Shown here: positions 51,133 through 60,655 of the stretch, in pieces
Layout: every line of letters begins with the position of its first letter
Numbering within the stretch: the first letter of the stretch is position 1
Assembly (NCBI GenBank): GCA_018398805.1
Contig: JAGFBZ010001932.1
Coordinates: forward strand, 124,001-188,000
Direction of reading: 5' to 3'
Length of the DNA stretch: 64,000 bases
From: Hirundichthys speculiger
Lineage: Eukaryota > Chordata > Actinopteri > Beloniformes > Exocoetidae
Program-made: the position numbers and the translations under genes
Notes under the pieces: generated by a model
Seen by the model: the letters and a program-made list of their open reading frames with translations, nothing else
Databases searched by the model: none
Told to the model about the DNA's origin: nothing

Positions 51133-51192
51133 TGTTAAACCAGTCCTTCTCAAATAGTGGGGCGGGACCCCTTGCGGGGGCGCTGTGCGATA

Positions 51193-51301
51193 TGCCAGGG
51201 GGGGCGCGTGTGACCCCAGGGAACATGTTTTTTTTTTTTTTTTTTTTTTGCCGTACTGGAATAAAGTGTAATTGCACACATACTCCAGTAGGTGGCAGTG
51301 G
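51193..51301. repeat. hAT internal segment, left copy of the direct repeat
   Basis: Runs from ATGCCAGGGGGGGCGCG through a T-run to TACTCCAGTAGGTGGCAGTGG. It matches 56291-56393 with two or three substitutions plus a different T-run length. At 51301/51302 the hAT text stops and a Tc1 fragment starts. Confidence 0.9.
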
Positions 51302-51540
51302 ACTCAAATGGCCTCCACAGTCTCCAGATCTCAGTCCGGTAGACTAGCTTTGGGATGTGGTGGAACGGGAAATTCTCATCACGGATGAGCAGCCGACGAA
51401 TCTGCCGCAGCTGCTGATGCTGTCGTGTCAATATGGACCAAACTCTCTGAGGAATGTTTCCAGGACCTTGTTGGATCGATGGGGGTCCAACCTGGTACCA
51501 TCAGGGTGGACCTGATGTAGTGGCTGCTGAGAGTCTATAG
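51302..51540 (+). mobile_element. Tc1-like transposase C-terminus and right end
   Basis: The plus strand corresponds to the end of a Tc1 transposase: CAGTCTCCAGATCTCAGTCC (SPDLSP), CTTTGGGATGTGGTGGAACG (LWDVVER), then GTCAATATGGACCAAACTCT and GAGGAATGTTTCCAG. It then runs into the inverted-repeat-like tail GGTCCAACCTGGTACCATCA and GTGGACCTGATGTAGTGGC. A short deletion precedes the tail. The left part of the element is missing, cut at the hAT junction. Confidence 0.72.
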
Positions 51541-51689
51541 ACAGTTGTCCTAACAGAGTATAATGATTCTCATCTTAAAGATAAAATGCCTTTTTGTGGT
51601 TGTTGGGTTGTTAGTTGTACTAACAAACTCGTGTCTGGCTCTGGGTTTGACCTGAAGGTTTCAGGAAGCAGCTGAAGAAAAATATGAAC

Positions 51690-52055
51690 ACAACATGACT
51701 GTTTTTAGGCCACATTTTTCATGAGCTGAACTCAAAGATCCCAGACTTTTTCTATGTACACAAAAGGCCTATTTCACTGAAATATTGTTCACAAATCTGT
51801 CTAAATGTGTGTTAGTGAGCGCTTCTCCTTCACCGAGATGATCCATCCACCTCACAGGTGTTGCATATCTAGATGCTGATTAGACAGCAGGGTCGTTGCA
51901 CAGGCAGGCCTTAGACTGGCCACGATAAAAGACACTCTGAAATGTTCAGTTTTATCACAGCACAAAGCCACAGATGCTGCAGGCTTTGAGGGAGCGTGGA
52001 ACTGACCCGCTGAGTGCAGGAATGTCCACCAGAGCTGGAGGTGAAGCTGCTCCAC
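51690..52055 (+). mobile_element. Tc1-like 5' leader and transposase N-terminus (second family)
   Basis: The leader words GAGCTGAACTCAAAGATC and TATGTACACAAAAGGCCTAT, and the start of a transposase reading about LREREL...SAGMSTRAG near 51975-52040, match a different fish Tc1 group from the preceding fragment. It is truncated after the first helix-turn-helix, near 52050. Confidence 0.62.
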
Positions 52056-52354
52056 CAGGTGAACATGCCCCTCTCCAACTATTTACACCTGGAACAGGCA
52101 TCTGATTTGAAATTAGCTCATTTTTTGCATAAAAGTGTCAAATTTCTCAATTTTAACATTTATTTTGAGTTTATTTATTAGTCCTATAGTTTTAATTTTA
52201 TTCAAATTTAAAAAAAAAAAGACATCCCAACTTTTTCAGAATTCAGGTTGTATGTTGAATAAAAGCTTTTTTTTTTTTTTTTTTTTACAGAAGATAATAT
52301 TGAAATGCTGCAAGGACAAAATTCAACATTCAAATTCATTTGTGAGCCAATGCC
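52056..52354. other. Anonymous DNA with T- and A-runs
   Basis: Contains an A10 run near 52210 and a T20 run near 52267-52286. No gene or element recognised. Confidence 0.4.
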
Positions 52355-53385
52355 TGAAATGCATTGTAAATGTGGCTAACTTAGCTATGTGCTAACCACA
52401 GTTGAGTATGCAGCATTATAAATGAGGCCAACTTAGCAACATGCTAACCATAGCTGAGTAAGCTGCATTCTAAATGCAGCATAGCTGAGTAAGCTGCATT
52501 CTAAATGAAGCTAAGTTAGCCACATGCTAACCACAGCTAAGTATGCAGCATTATTAATGAGGCTAACATAGCTACATGCTAACCACAGCTGAGTATGCAG
52601 CATTGTAACTGAGGCTAACTTAGCTACATGCTAACCACAGCCGAGTATGCAGCATTGTAAATGAGGCCAACTTAGCTACATGCTAACCATAGCTGAGTAT
52701 GCAGCATTGTGAATGAGGCCAACTTAGCTACATGCTAACCACAGCTGCGTATGCAGCATTTTAAATTAGGCTAACCTAGCTACATGCTAAACACAGCTGA
52801 GTATGCAGCATTGTAAATGAGGCTAACTTACCTACATGCTAAACACAGCTGAGTAACAACATTGTAAATGATGCTAACTTAGCTACATGCTAACCACAGC
52901 TGCATATGCAACATTGTAAATGAGGCTAACTTACCCAAATTCTAACCACAGCTAAGTATGCAGCATTATTAATGAGGCTAACATAGCTACATGGTAACCA
53001 CAGCTAAGTATGCAGCATTATTAATGAGGCTAACATAGCTACATGGTAACCACAGCTAAGTATGCAGCATTATTAATGAGGCTAACATAGCTACATGCTA
53101 ACCACAGCTAAGTATGAAGCATTGCAAATTAGGCTAACTTAGCTACATGCTAACCACAGCTGAGTAAGCAGCATTGTATATGAAGCAAACTTAGCTACAT
53201 ATTAACCACAGCTAAGCATGGAGCATTGTAAATGAGGCTAATTTAGCTACATGCTAACCACAGCTGTGTATGCAGCATTGCAAATTAAGCTAAGTTAGCC
53301 ACATGCTAACCACAACTAAGTATGCAGCATTGTAAATGAAGCTTAGTTAGCTACATCCTAACCACAGAAATTTTAGCTCCATGTA
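52355..53385. repeat. 52-bp minisatellite, about 19 units
   Basis: The unit carries GCTAACTTAGCTACATGCTA, ACCACAGCTGAGTATGCAGC and ATTGTAAATGAG. Units are head to tail without spacers, with substitutions (TAAGTATG, CATTATTAATGAG, TTACCTAC) that group neighbouring units into sub-blocks. Around 52980-53110 three nearly identical consecutive units show recent amplification. All frames contain stops, so it is not coding. Confidence 0.93.
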
Positions 53386-53479
53386 ACATCCATGTTCATA
53401 TGGATGACACAAATACAATTCTTTTCAGAGAAAAGTCTGGATACAAAACATGTAGATTTGGTTTGTATTTTAATAATTC

Positions 53480-53485
53480 TTTATT
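53480..53485 (-). terminator. Poly(A) signal AATAAA of the cargo gene
   Basis: TTTATT on the plus strand reads AATAAA on the minus strand, about 160 bp past the TAA stop at 53646-53648. It is the only canonical hexamer noted in this interval and fits the 3' end of the gene. Use is inferred. Confidence 0.5.
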
Positions 53486-53645
53486 CAAATTTGGTACAAG
53501 TATTTCAAATTCTCCTGAAAGTTGAAAAAAAGTGGAGTAAATTGATGAAGAAACCATACAAGTGGGGGAAATCAGAGCAAGCGCCTGGAGAAAACCCACC
53601 ACCACAGAGTCTGTGGTGCCTTTTTTTTCTTTTATCTTCTTGTTC

Positions 53646-55857
53646 TTACATCTGGTCTTGGTTCTTCTTCTTGTCCTTGTACTGGCGCCTCCACCATGGC
53701 GTCATGCATTTCTTAAAGCGCCTCAACAAGGAAACCTTCTCTGGTTTTGGTTTTTCTTCTGATGTTTCTTGCTGTTTGGAGACCACTTCTTTTTCATTGG
53801 CCTCCACCAGTTCAGAGACGTCTTCTTTTGGTTCCAAGACTTCAGTTTCTGCCACCACCTCAGAACTTTCTTCTGATGGTGACACTTCTGTTGATTTAGC
53901 CAATTCATGAGGAGTAAAATAATAATCTTCTTCATTTCTCTCATGTTTGTTCTGCCGCAGACATGATAGGGTCATGAATTTCTTGAGTCTCCTCCAAAAA
54001 GAAGGCTTCTCTTGTCTTTGGCAGTGAGGAAGTCCTTCCTGTTCATTGATCAGTTCAATTTCATTGATCTCCACCAGTTGAGAGACTTCTTCTGGTTTGG
54101 AGACCAGTTCAATTTCATTGGCCTCCACCAGTTGAGAGACTTCTTCTGGTTTGGAGACCAGTTCAATTTCACTGGCCTCCACCAGTTGAGAGACTTCTTC
54201 TGGTTTGGAGACCAGTTCAATTTCATTGGCCTCCACCAGTTGAGAGACTTCTACTGGTTCTTTTAACTACTGGTTCTTTTAACTTGCTTTTTAGGATGAT
54301 GCTTTTACCTGCTTTTAGCTGCTTTTATCTTGCTATTTTATGCTTTTAGTCATTATCTTTTAACTCCAGTGTTTCCTCAGGGGGGTCCTCCACACTGGGA
54401 GCTGTGTCAGGTGAGTGGGGGTGCTGTCCTTGGGTCCCTCTGGCCTGGCTGGCTGGGGGTTCCTCCTACTGATCTGGGGGTCCGCCTGTCAGTTGGAGTC
54501 GGGGGGCCCAGGTGCTGGTCACCCTGATAAGGCCTGCGGCTCCTCCCAGTGTGGACGGCCCAAAAGGTGGCGTTTCCTTAATCCTCAGTGCCATGCCATG
54601 TCGCCCTATTGGTTGTGATTGTGCGTGTGTATGTGTTTAGTATGGAGGGTGGGAGGGAAGGGGTTTTATTGTGATTATTTGTTTTTAATTCTGTAAAGCA
54701 CTTTGTGTTGCATGTTTTGCATGAAAAGCGCTATACAAATAAAGATTGATTTGATTTGATTTGATTTGGTTTGGAGACCAGTTCATGTTCATTGGCCTCC
54801 ACCAGTTGAGAGACTTCTTCTGGTTTGGAGACCAGTTCATGTTCATTGGCCTCCACCAGTTGAGAGACTTCTACTGGTTTGGAGACCAGTTCAATTTCAC
54901 TGGCCTCCACCAGTTGAGAGACTTCTCCTGGTTTTGGAAACCAGCTCAGCTTCACTGGTCTCCTTGTCCTCAGAGACCTCTTGTGGTTGTGAGTTTGCTG
55001 TAGTTTCTCCAACCTGATGTGGACGAATGAGGTCCTCTGGTGGACTAATGAGGTCCTCTGGTGGACTAACTTCCTGTTGGGGAGAAGTGTCTTTGGTTGC
55101 TTCTCCTTGGGTACAGGTCACAGGGAATCGAAGCCTCTTCTTTTTCTTTTTCTTAGGTTTCTTAGGTTTTTGTTCATCCCTGGCCTCCACCAAGAGAGAA
55201 GTGTCTGCTGTTGTTGGTCCCACCTCGTCTGGAAAAATCAAGTCCTGGGTTGGAATGACTTCCTCCTCAGGGTATCCTGATTTTTCCTTCTTCTTGTAAT
55301 TGCGTTTCCTTCGGGATTTTTTGCTCTTTTGTTGTTGAGAGCCCTTTTTTGGTTTGGAGACCAGTTTGTCTCTACTGGTCCCCACCAGGTCAGAAACCTT
55401 TCCTGGTTCTGAGTCTCCCATCAACCCAGCCAACACTTTCTTGAAGAAACAAATCCTCTTCCTTTTTTTTCTCAGAGGCTTCTGTTGTCTTCTTCCCGTG
55501 TCTACGCTTTTTTGCTCTTTCTGGCTTTTTCTTGTTCTTGCATTTCTTTCTTGATGTTTTGTCCATCTGTTGATGAGAGACCTCTGCTGGTTTGGAGACC
55601 AGTTTGATTGGACTGGCCCCCTCCAGGTCAGAGACCTCTCCTGGTTCTGAACCAGCCAGTGGTTTTGAGCCTGAGTCAAACATGGCTTGGACATGTTCGT
55701 CAGGTGAATTGAATTCATCCAGGCTGTCAAGTACAACCTCATTTGGTTCAGAGAAACCGCTAGAATAAGGGACGATATGGACCCCGTCCTGCTGGTTTTC
55801 AGAGTCCAGTTCTTCCATGATGTCGCTCCACAGACGTTTCTCAGTTATTACATTCAT
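53646..55857 (-). CDS. Unrecognised Lys/Glu-rich repeat protein gene, disrupted
   Basis: I do not recognise this protein. The start is the ATG at 55855-55857 (context ACAATGA), beginning MNVITEKRLWSDIMEELDSE; the stop is TAA at 53646-53648. Visible parts are an acidic N-terminus, modules with SEPGEVSDL and LVSKPAEVS, lysine-rich stretches (KKPKKKKKKR), and an 18-residue tandem repeat (EEVSQLVEANEIELVSKP). Basic-hydrophobic segments recur: ICFFKKVLAGLM, SFWRRLKKFMTLSCL and SLLRRFKKCMTPWWRR. No signal peptide is evident. The frame is broken by an extra A in an A8 run (about 55460), an extra A near 54935, and a LINE with 5-bp duplication (54260-54766). Allowing for these gives one frame of about 565 codons. 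A TATA box, AATAAA and no obvious introns suggest an intronless gene. Likely nuclear by its Lys clusters (inference). It may be a pseudogene, or the single-base changes may be assembly errors. Confidence 0.6.
54050..54250 (-). repeat. 54-bp coding tandem repeat, block 1
   Basis: About four units of CTCCACCAGTTGAGAGACTT then CTTCTGGTTTGGAGACCAGT on the plus strand. On the minus strand they encode the 18-residue unit with SQLVEANEIELVSKP. Units differ by single bases (ANE, ASE, INE), mostly replacing one residue. Confidence 0.9.
54260..54766 (+). mobile_element. 5'-truncated LINE inserted in the coding repeat
   Basis: A 507-bp insertion ending in GTAAAGCACTTTGTGTTGC, AAAAGCGCTATACAAATAAA and (TTGAT)n, an L2-like tail. 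It is flanked by TGGTT (54255-54259 and 54767-54771), so it is a target-primed insertion. Removing the insert plus one duplication (512 bp) restores the gene frame exactly, showing that the gene was open when it landed. It is non-coding in what remains. Confidence 0.8.
54767..54945 (-). repeat. 54-bp coding tandem repeat, block 2
   Basis: About three further units of the same 54-bp repeat, originally continuous with block 1. Here the encoded units carry ANEHELVSKP, that is His in place of Ile, distinguishing the sub-block. Confidence 0.9.
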
Positions 55858-55906
55858 TGTTCTTGTTGTTTTTGCAGTGAAAGACACTTTTTAACCAAAC
55901 TATTTG

Positions 55907-55916
55907 TGACGTGATG
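55907..55916 (-). promoter_or_regulatory. CRE-like site in the 5' leader
   Basis: TGACGTGATG on the plus strand matches seven of eight bases of the palindromic CRE (TGACGTCA). It lies 50 bp upstream of the ATG and downstream of the TATA box. Binding is not demonstrated. Confidence 0.35.
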
Positions 55917-56009
55917 TGAAAATAATTCGCGTTGAGTTTGAGGATTTCTTCGAACTTGGACGTGTGTCGCAGGAACTCGAAAAGCAGAGTGAAGGAGATC
56001 AGTTAGTCT

Positions 56010-56017
56010 CTTTTATA
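56010..56017 (-). promoter_or_regulatory. TATA box of the cargo gene
   Basis: CTTTTATA on the plus strand reads TATAAAAG on the minus strand, 153 bp upstream of the ATG. A start site near 55985 would give a leader of about 130 nt. Confidence 0.55.
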
Positions 56018-56137
56018 TGAATATATGGCTCCCTTATGACATCACTTCATGATGTCATTCTGATGGACTGCGGAAGGACATGGGGTCACATGACTTCCAA
56101 CTGTATCACATGACACCATGATGTCATGTGGCACCAT

Positions 56138-56151
56138 GTTACCATGGTAAC
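56138..56151. promoter_or_regulatory. Palindromic RFX-type X-box
   Basis: GTTACCATGGTAAC is a perfect 14-bp palindrome matching the RFX site (GTTRCC then GGYAAC). It lies about 120 bp upstream of the TATA box. RFX factors drive ciliary and spermatogenic genes in vertebrates, so a germline or ciliated-cell role is a guess. Nearby CATGATGTCAT and TCACATGAC words are repeated at 56042-56125. Confidence 0.5.
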
Positions 56152-56290
56152 GCCAGATGGAACTGTAGACTGCTAAAAATAGAATTTCAGAGGGAATAAA
56201 GTTTAAATTTGAATGACATTCAGAATTTTTATTCTGTGAGGTGTTTTTTTTGTTTGTTTGTTTTCATGAATTTTATGAGTGCGATGTGTG

Positions 56291-56393
56291 ATGCCGGGGG
56301 GGGCGCGTGTGACCCCAGAGAACATGTTTTTTTTTTTTTTTGCCGTACTGGAATAAAGCGTAATTGCACACATACTCCAGTAGGTGGCAGTGG
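56291..56393. repeat. hAT internal segment, right copy of the direct repeat
   Basis: Matches 51193-51301 from ATGCCGGGGGGGGCGCG to TACTCCAGTAGGTGGCAGTGG. Here the element continues (CGCTCTCATTGTCCC...) instead of switching to Tc1 sequence. Confidence 0.9.
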
Positions 56394-56489
56394 CGCTCTC
56401 ATTGTCCCAGTGGGCTCAGGGAGTATTAGCTATATTGTGTCGGGTTTTTGTGCACGGACATGTGTGCACGCATCACAGAGTATGAAGTG

Positions 56490-56670
56490 ACACCACTCAA
56501 GAGACACCACGGAAAAATATTTAACAGGGATGAAAACAAAGATGGAGAGAGACGGAGATAATGAGACAAATGAAAAGTCACCAGAAAGTTAAGACGAGGA
56601 AATATGACGATGCTGATGTAGCGCTTGGTTTCACTGTGACTACGGTGGGATTGATGCACTTTAAATCTTT
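56490..56670 (+). pseudogene. hAT transposase N-terminal relic of the composite element
   Basis: The plus strand reads EKYLTGMKTKMERDGDNET then, after stops, a RRKYDDADVALGFTVTT-like stretch, the N-terminal region of ZBED5/SCAND3-like hAT transposases. The expected ATG is ACG (56509-56511). The remainder of the transposase is deleted before the right terminus. Confidence 0.55.
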
Positions 56671-56910
56671 ACAGACTAAAAAACTATTTTCATAAAGTTA
56701 ATCTTTGTTATAAGTTGATCTATATTCTTTTTTTTTTTTGTTCCTTCAATGTTAATAAAGATACGCTGTTATGCAGAAGTGTATTTACAATAATTTTATA
56801 GACAAATTATACTATTTATAGTCGCGGTGGGGAGGAGGGGGGGCGCAAAATGTTTTCTTCTTCCTGGGGGGGGGCACAGCAGAAAATAATTGAGAAGCAC
56901 TGTGTTAAAC

Positions 56911-59900
56911 CCACTGGAGAAATCAAAGAAAATGATTTTCACAGTGACAAATATGTGGCTTTACAGCCAAACATATCCACTTTGGGGTTTTTTTTTGTTC
57001 TTTTTTTCTGTCCACGGAGCACTGCTCCATAAGTCTTGTAGTTTGTTCAGATGCAAATTTGCAAACCTCAGACATGCTGCAGTCTTCTTTTAAGAGAGAA
57101 GAAGGCTTTCATTTGCCAGCCCTTTTAAAAAAAAAAAAGCCATATAAATACATATACTGACAGGACTGTATTTTCAGTGCACAGTACTTTACAAATCCAT
57201 ACACACCACTCACCATCTCACAGCCCGGAGTGAAAGACGGCAGAAAAGTTAAAGAGAGTAATTCTTCTCTAATCAGGCCTTAGATGGCACAAAGATGCTG
57301 ATGGTTCATTTTTTAAGAAAAAGGTAAAGAGAAACTCGCTCTTTGATAAGCTATTTGTGTGAAGCGAAGCAACTGGAAGTAAGATTTTCTGAAGAAAGCG
57401 GCGCACAATCAGGGAACTTTGTGAAGTGTCATTAAAGGAAACTGTAAGAAAGAAAAGAAATGTTTGTCCTCTCTGTTTCTTGGCTGTTTAATATGATTGC
57501 AGCCATTAACTTTTTGGATCCATACTGTGTGTCTGTATGTTACTGCTCACTTGAGAACACATTTAAGGTGCACTTTGGATTCATATTGAACACACAAAGT
57601 GCTGCGAGGAGAGACTCATGGGTCACTGCAGCAAGTTAGATATGTAATGCTGTCCCATCTCTCAATTTATTTCACCTTCACAAAGAGAAAGGCAAAGAGC
57701 TCAATAATGACAATATGCAAAACCCCGCAGAATCTAATTTCTTCTCTATCCATCTGAATTACAATGCCATCATTATTATTCCGATGCTGGAATTATACAC
57801 TCCATCAGCTGGAATAAGCAGTTTCCTCAGACGAGCTGACATTGCGTGCATATTACCCTTTTTGAAACGCTGCGTGTTTGCGCGCGCATGCGTCCGTGCA
57901 TGTCTACGGGTGCGTTGTAAAGAAGAAACACAGAAACACAAAAAATACAATCTTTCACACTTGGAAATGTGCTTTCTCACATTAAAAGCTTAATTTTTTT
58001 TTTTTTCTGATCCATGGTAATTATGCCAAAGTTAGTGCCTGTGTCAAAATGCAGCTTTCTCAAAAAGTAGTAATTACCAAACGTGCAAGAATGTGTAATA
58101 TGACACACGGCAAAAAACTGAATGCATTAGACATGATGGATTCTCCTTTGGGAGTGGCATTGTGTTGGGATGCTGCAACATGCATTCAGCTCACTTTTTC
58201 TGTCTCCGACCAGCTGCGTTTACATCAGGACACTGCCTGATGTTGTCAACCTGTCCTTATGTCAGCTTTGCACGCATAGTCGCAAAACAGCTGGGTCATA
58301 AATCAGAAACTTGATGAAAGAGGAGATGTCCTGACAATGTTTGAACAGTGAGCAGCTCAGCAGATAAAACTTAGACCAGTTATCTTCCAAACCCCGTTCT
58401 GCTGGTTATTCCGTATCTTCTTGCATTTTCTTAAAATAACAAAGAAAAAAAGTATTTTTCTTGACATCTGCATACTGATATCAGAGAGGGCTGGGAAATA
58501 CTTCCAATAAGCTTTTGGCTGAGTCAAAGTTCTCTTCAAGTAAGTTGTGTCAAACTCAGAATGACAAGAAAACAGGAGGAAGTTTTGATTCACTCAGCTG
58601 AGAAATATAGCAGCAGACAGTTTTCCTCAAATGTAAAATCTTCTGTTTTAACCCTTAAGTTCATTGAATGCAACTTCAATACCATTTTAAGGGGGGGAAA
58701 AAAATGGTAATTTTGAATTTGACTGTAATAACATATCTCAAGAAAGTTCGGACGTGGCAGCGTTTTAGTAACATCATGTAAAATTCACTTCTGAAATATA
58801 CATCAAAAAATACTTTTTGGTAGTGGAGGCGTTTTATGCTTGATGTTTTCGAAAAAACAGTAAAACGTGGGGCTTTAAACCGTATAAATGAATAACATAA
58901 TCAACAGATATCCAAAGTGTCCATGTTGCTCAGATGTTCTCAGAACCAAAAACACAGAGATGAGAGGAAATAATAAATGTGGGCAGACTGCACCCATACT
59001 CTATATAACTTCATGCCACATCTGTCATCCATTTGGTGCTTTTATCCAGAGCATGTTGAGAGCATCCATTTATTATGAGCACTCCTAAGGGGAAAGTAAG
59101 GTCGAACCCAGCATGGCCACCACCAACAGCACACTCTTTTCATTAAATCGGTGAACACGGTCTAAAAAAAGATCATCCGAACGGAGCGAGTTAAAAAGTG
59201 AATCATGCTGTAAGATGAGTCACTCATCAAAGTAATCAAGGTGTTTCATACACATGACTTGGGCTGAAGTTAAATTCTTTAGTCATGATTTAAACGGTTT
59301 TAAACCTGCAAAGCCAATTATTTTGTTAAGATATAGGTGATTTAACGTCATTTATATACAAATGCTCTGTTTTTGCAAAAAGAAAGCACAGGAAGCAAGA
59401 AAAGTACCAGTGGTTATAAAAGGAAGTAGAAAAGGATGTGAACGGTGAAAGTTAGGACTAAGGTTGGACTTCAAACTTTTCTTTATGATGAAGCTTATAG
59501 TTCAGGGAAAGCTTCATTGATTATGTGCGTACTGGGGATGTAAGGACGTGGAAAATTTCATATCTCGATTATAGTGACCAAATGAAATAAATTTTGGACT
59601 TTAAACTGAACCTGAAAGAACTATAAATGTGCAAAAAAAAAAAAAAAGGAACAGTTACTTGTACAAATCACAATAAAATGTAAACAAGTGCTCTGCAGAC
59701 AGGATAACTGTCCTCCACCAGTTGTCCCTCTGCATCCTTAAAAAAAACAAAACATGCCTAGACCTCAGAGTTCATTCTTTTAGTGGGTTGGTAAATGTCC
59801 TGCGTGCTATCACTACTTTCTGCCATGCTCACGTTACGATGCCGATGTTACAAGCTACAAATTCACGCGAGACACAGTCGTGAGTCGCAAACTTGAATGA

Positions 59901-59922
59901 ATTATCGGCCGCGATAATGAGG
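56911..59922. other. Anonymous non-coding DNA
   Basis: Three kb without a recognisable gene or transposon. Short A- or T-runs only. Confidence 0.4.
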
Positions 59923-59926
59923 TTAA

Positions 59927-60307
59927 AGGTGGGGTGGGTGTTGTTTTTTTGCAACACTTTTTACAATATTGCCTGAAAACCTTTTCACATTTCCATTGCA
60001 CCCACTGAAAAAAAAACTAAACATTTTGGTCCAGTCTAGAGGGTATAATCAGAGAAAAACTCTGACCAATCAAAAAAGTGATCATCACTATTTTGATTGG
60101 CTGCCTAATACGTCCATCAAATATCACCCCTCCCTCCCTCCCTCCCTATGGTTCATGCAGTCGTGAATCGTGTGAAGGCGTGGTTTCGAGGGGTGAGCTG
60201 AAGAGGAGGAGGCGGAGCCTTTGGGAGGAGGGAGGGAGTGTATATTTTCAAAATCTCACTTGAGTTGGATTGCTGGAACCGTTTTTCAAACAACACCTAC
60301 TCCACCT
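59927..60307. mobile_element. TTAA-flanked MITE, copy 2
   Basis: A 381-bp sister of 10913-11300 in the same orientation, with TTAA on both sides (59923-59926, 60308-60311) and identical ends. It lacks 15 bp present in copy 1 (the ATAAAATGTTTGC block) and has two extra CCCT units. Elsewhere only scattered single-base differences are seen, so both copies are young. Confidence 0.85.
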
Positions 60308-60439
60308 TTAAGTCAAACATAAACGGTAATTGTTATTGCACACAATTTCACCACGCTTTACCATAATACCGGTAACCGTTTCATCCCTGGTGTGTACTCA
60401 TCTTTCATGTAGATTTCATTATTATTTTCTCTTTTCTGT

Positions 60440-60655
60440 GATCTCAGATCCCCAACCAGTTGAGGCAGAAGGTCAGCCTGCTTGAATCTGGTCTGCTGGA
60501 GGTTTTCTAGCCCTGCTAACCTGTTTTTTTTTTTCTCCTCTCCACTGTCACCTCATTCTTGCTCAGGCTGTTGGGTTCTTTGACTAGGCTGCTTTTATGA
60601 ATTGGCACGATATAAATGTTAATTTTTTTTTTAACTCAGTTGAATTTGAATTAAT
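60440..60655 (+). mobile_element. LINE (L2-type) 3' UTR fragment
   Basis: CCAACCAGTTGAGGCAGAAG, CTGGTCTGCTGGAGGTTTTC, CTCTCCACTGTCACCTCATT and CTTGCTCAGGCTGTTGGGTT occur in the order found in a very common fish LINE 3' UTR. It ends with GGCACGATATAAATGTTAAT and TTGAATTTGAATTAATTGG as a decayed (TTGAA)n tail. Confidence 0.65.

Larger units (their letters stand above)
51141..56902. mobile_element. Composite hAT element enclosing about 5 kb of cargo with a gene
   Basis: The ends CAGTCCTTCTCAA and TTGAGAAGCACTG are inverted repeats (12 of 13). Both flanks carry TGTTAAAC (51133-51140, 56903-56910), a perfect 8-bp hAT duplication, so the two ends 5.76 kb apart belong to one insertion. A roughly 100-bp piece of the element occurs twice (51193-51301 and 56291-56393). 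Between the two copies lie Tc1 fragments, a minisatellite and a gene. The right part (56394-56902) continues as a decayed hAT with a transposase start. Either the cargo moved with the hAT, or it entered the hAT later by a process that duplicated the 100-bp segment. Confidence 0.75.

Noticed and set aside
51302..52055. Circularly permuted Tc1 element (C-terminus before N-terminus)
   Set aside because: The two fragments match different Tc1 families in their leader and tail wording, so they are two separate insertions.
52355..53385. Regularly spaced repeats resembling a CRISPR array
   Set aside because: Units are continuous 52-bp tandem copies with no unique spacers, no cas genes, and the context is vertebrate.
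55440..55475. Programmed ribosomal frameshift at the A8 run
   Set aside because: The needed shift is +1, not the -1 expected at A-AAA-AAG slippery sites, and a second similar break occurs where no slippery site exists.
53392..55554. Plus-strand open frames rich in WFGDQF and HQLRD repeats
   Set aside because: They are antisense shadows of the 54-bp coding repeat; the minus frame has the start, stop and promoter signals.
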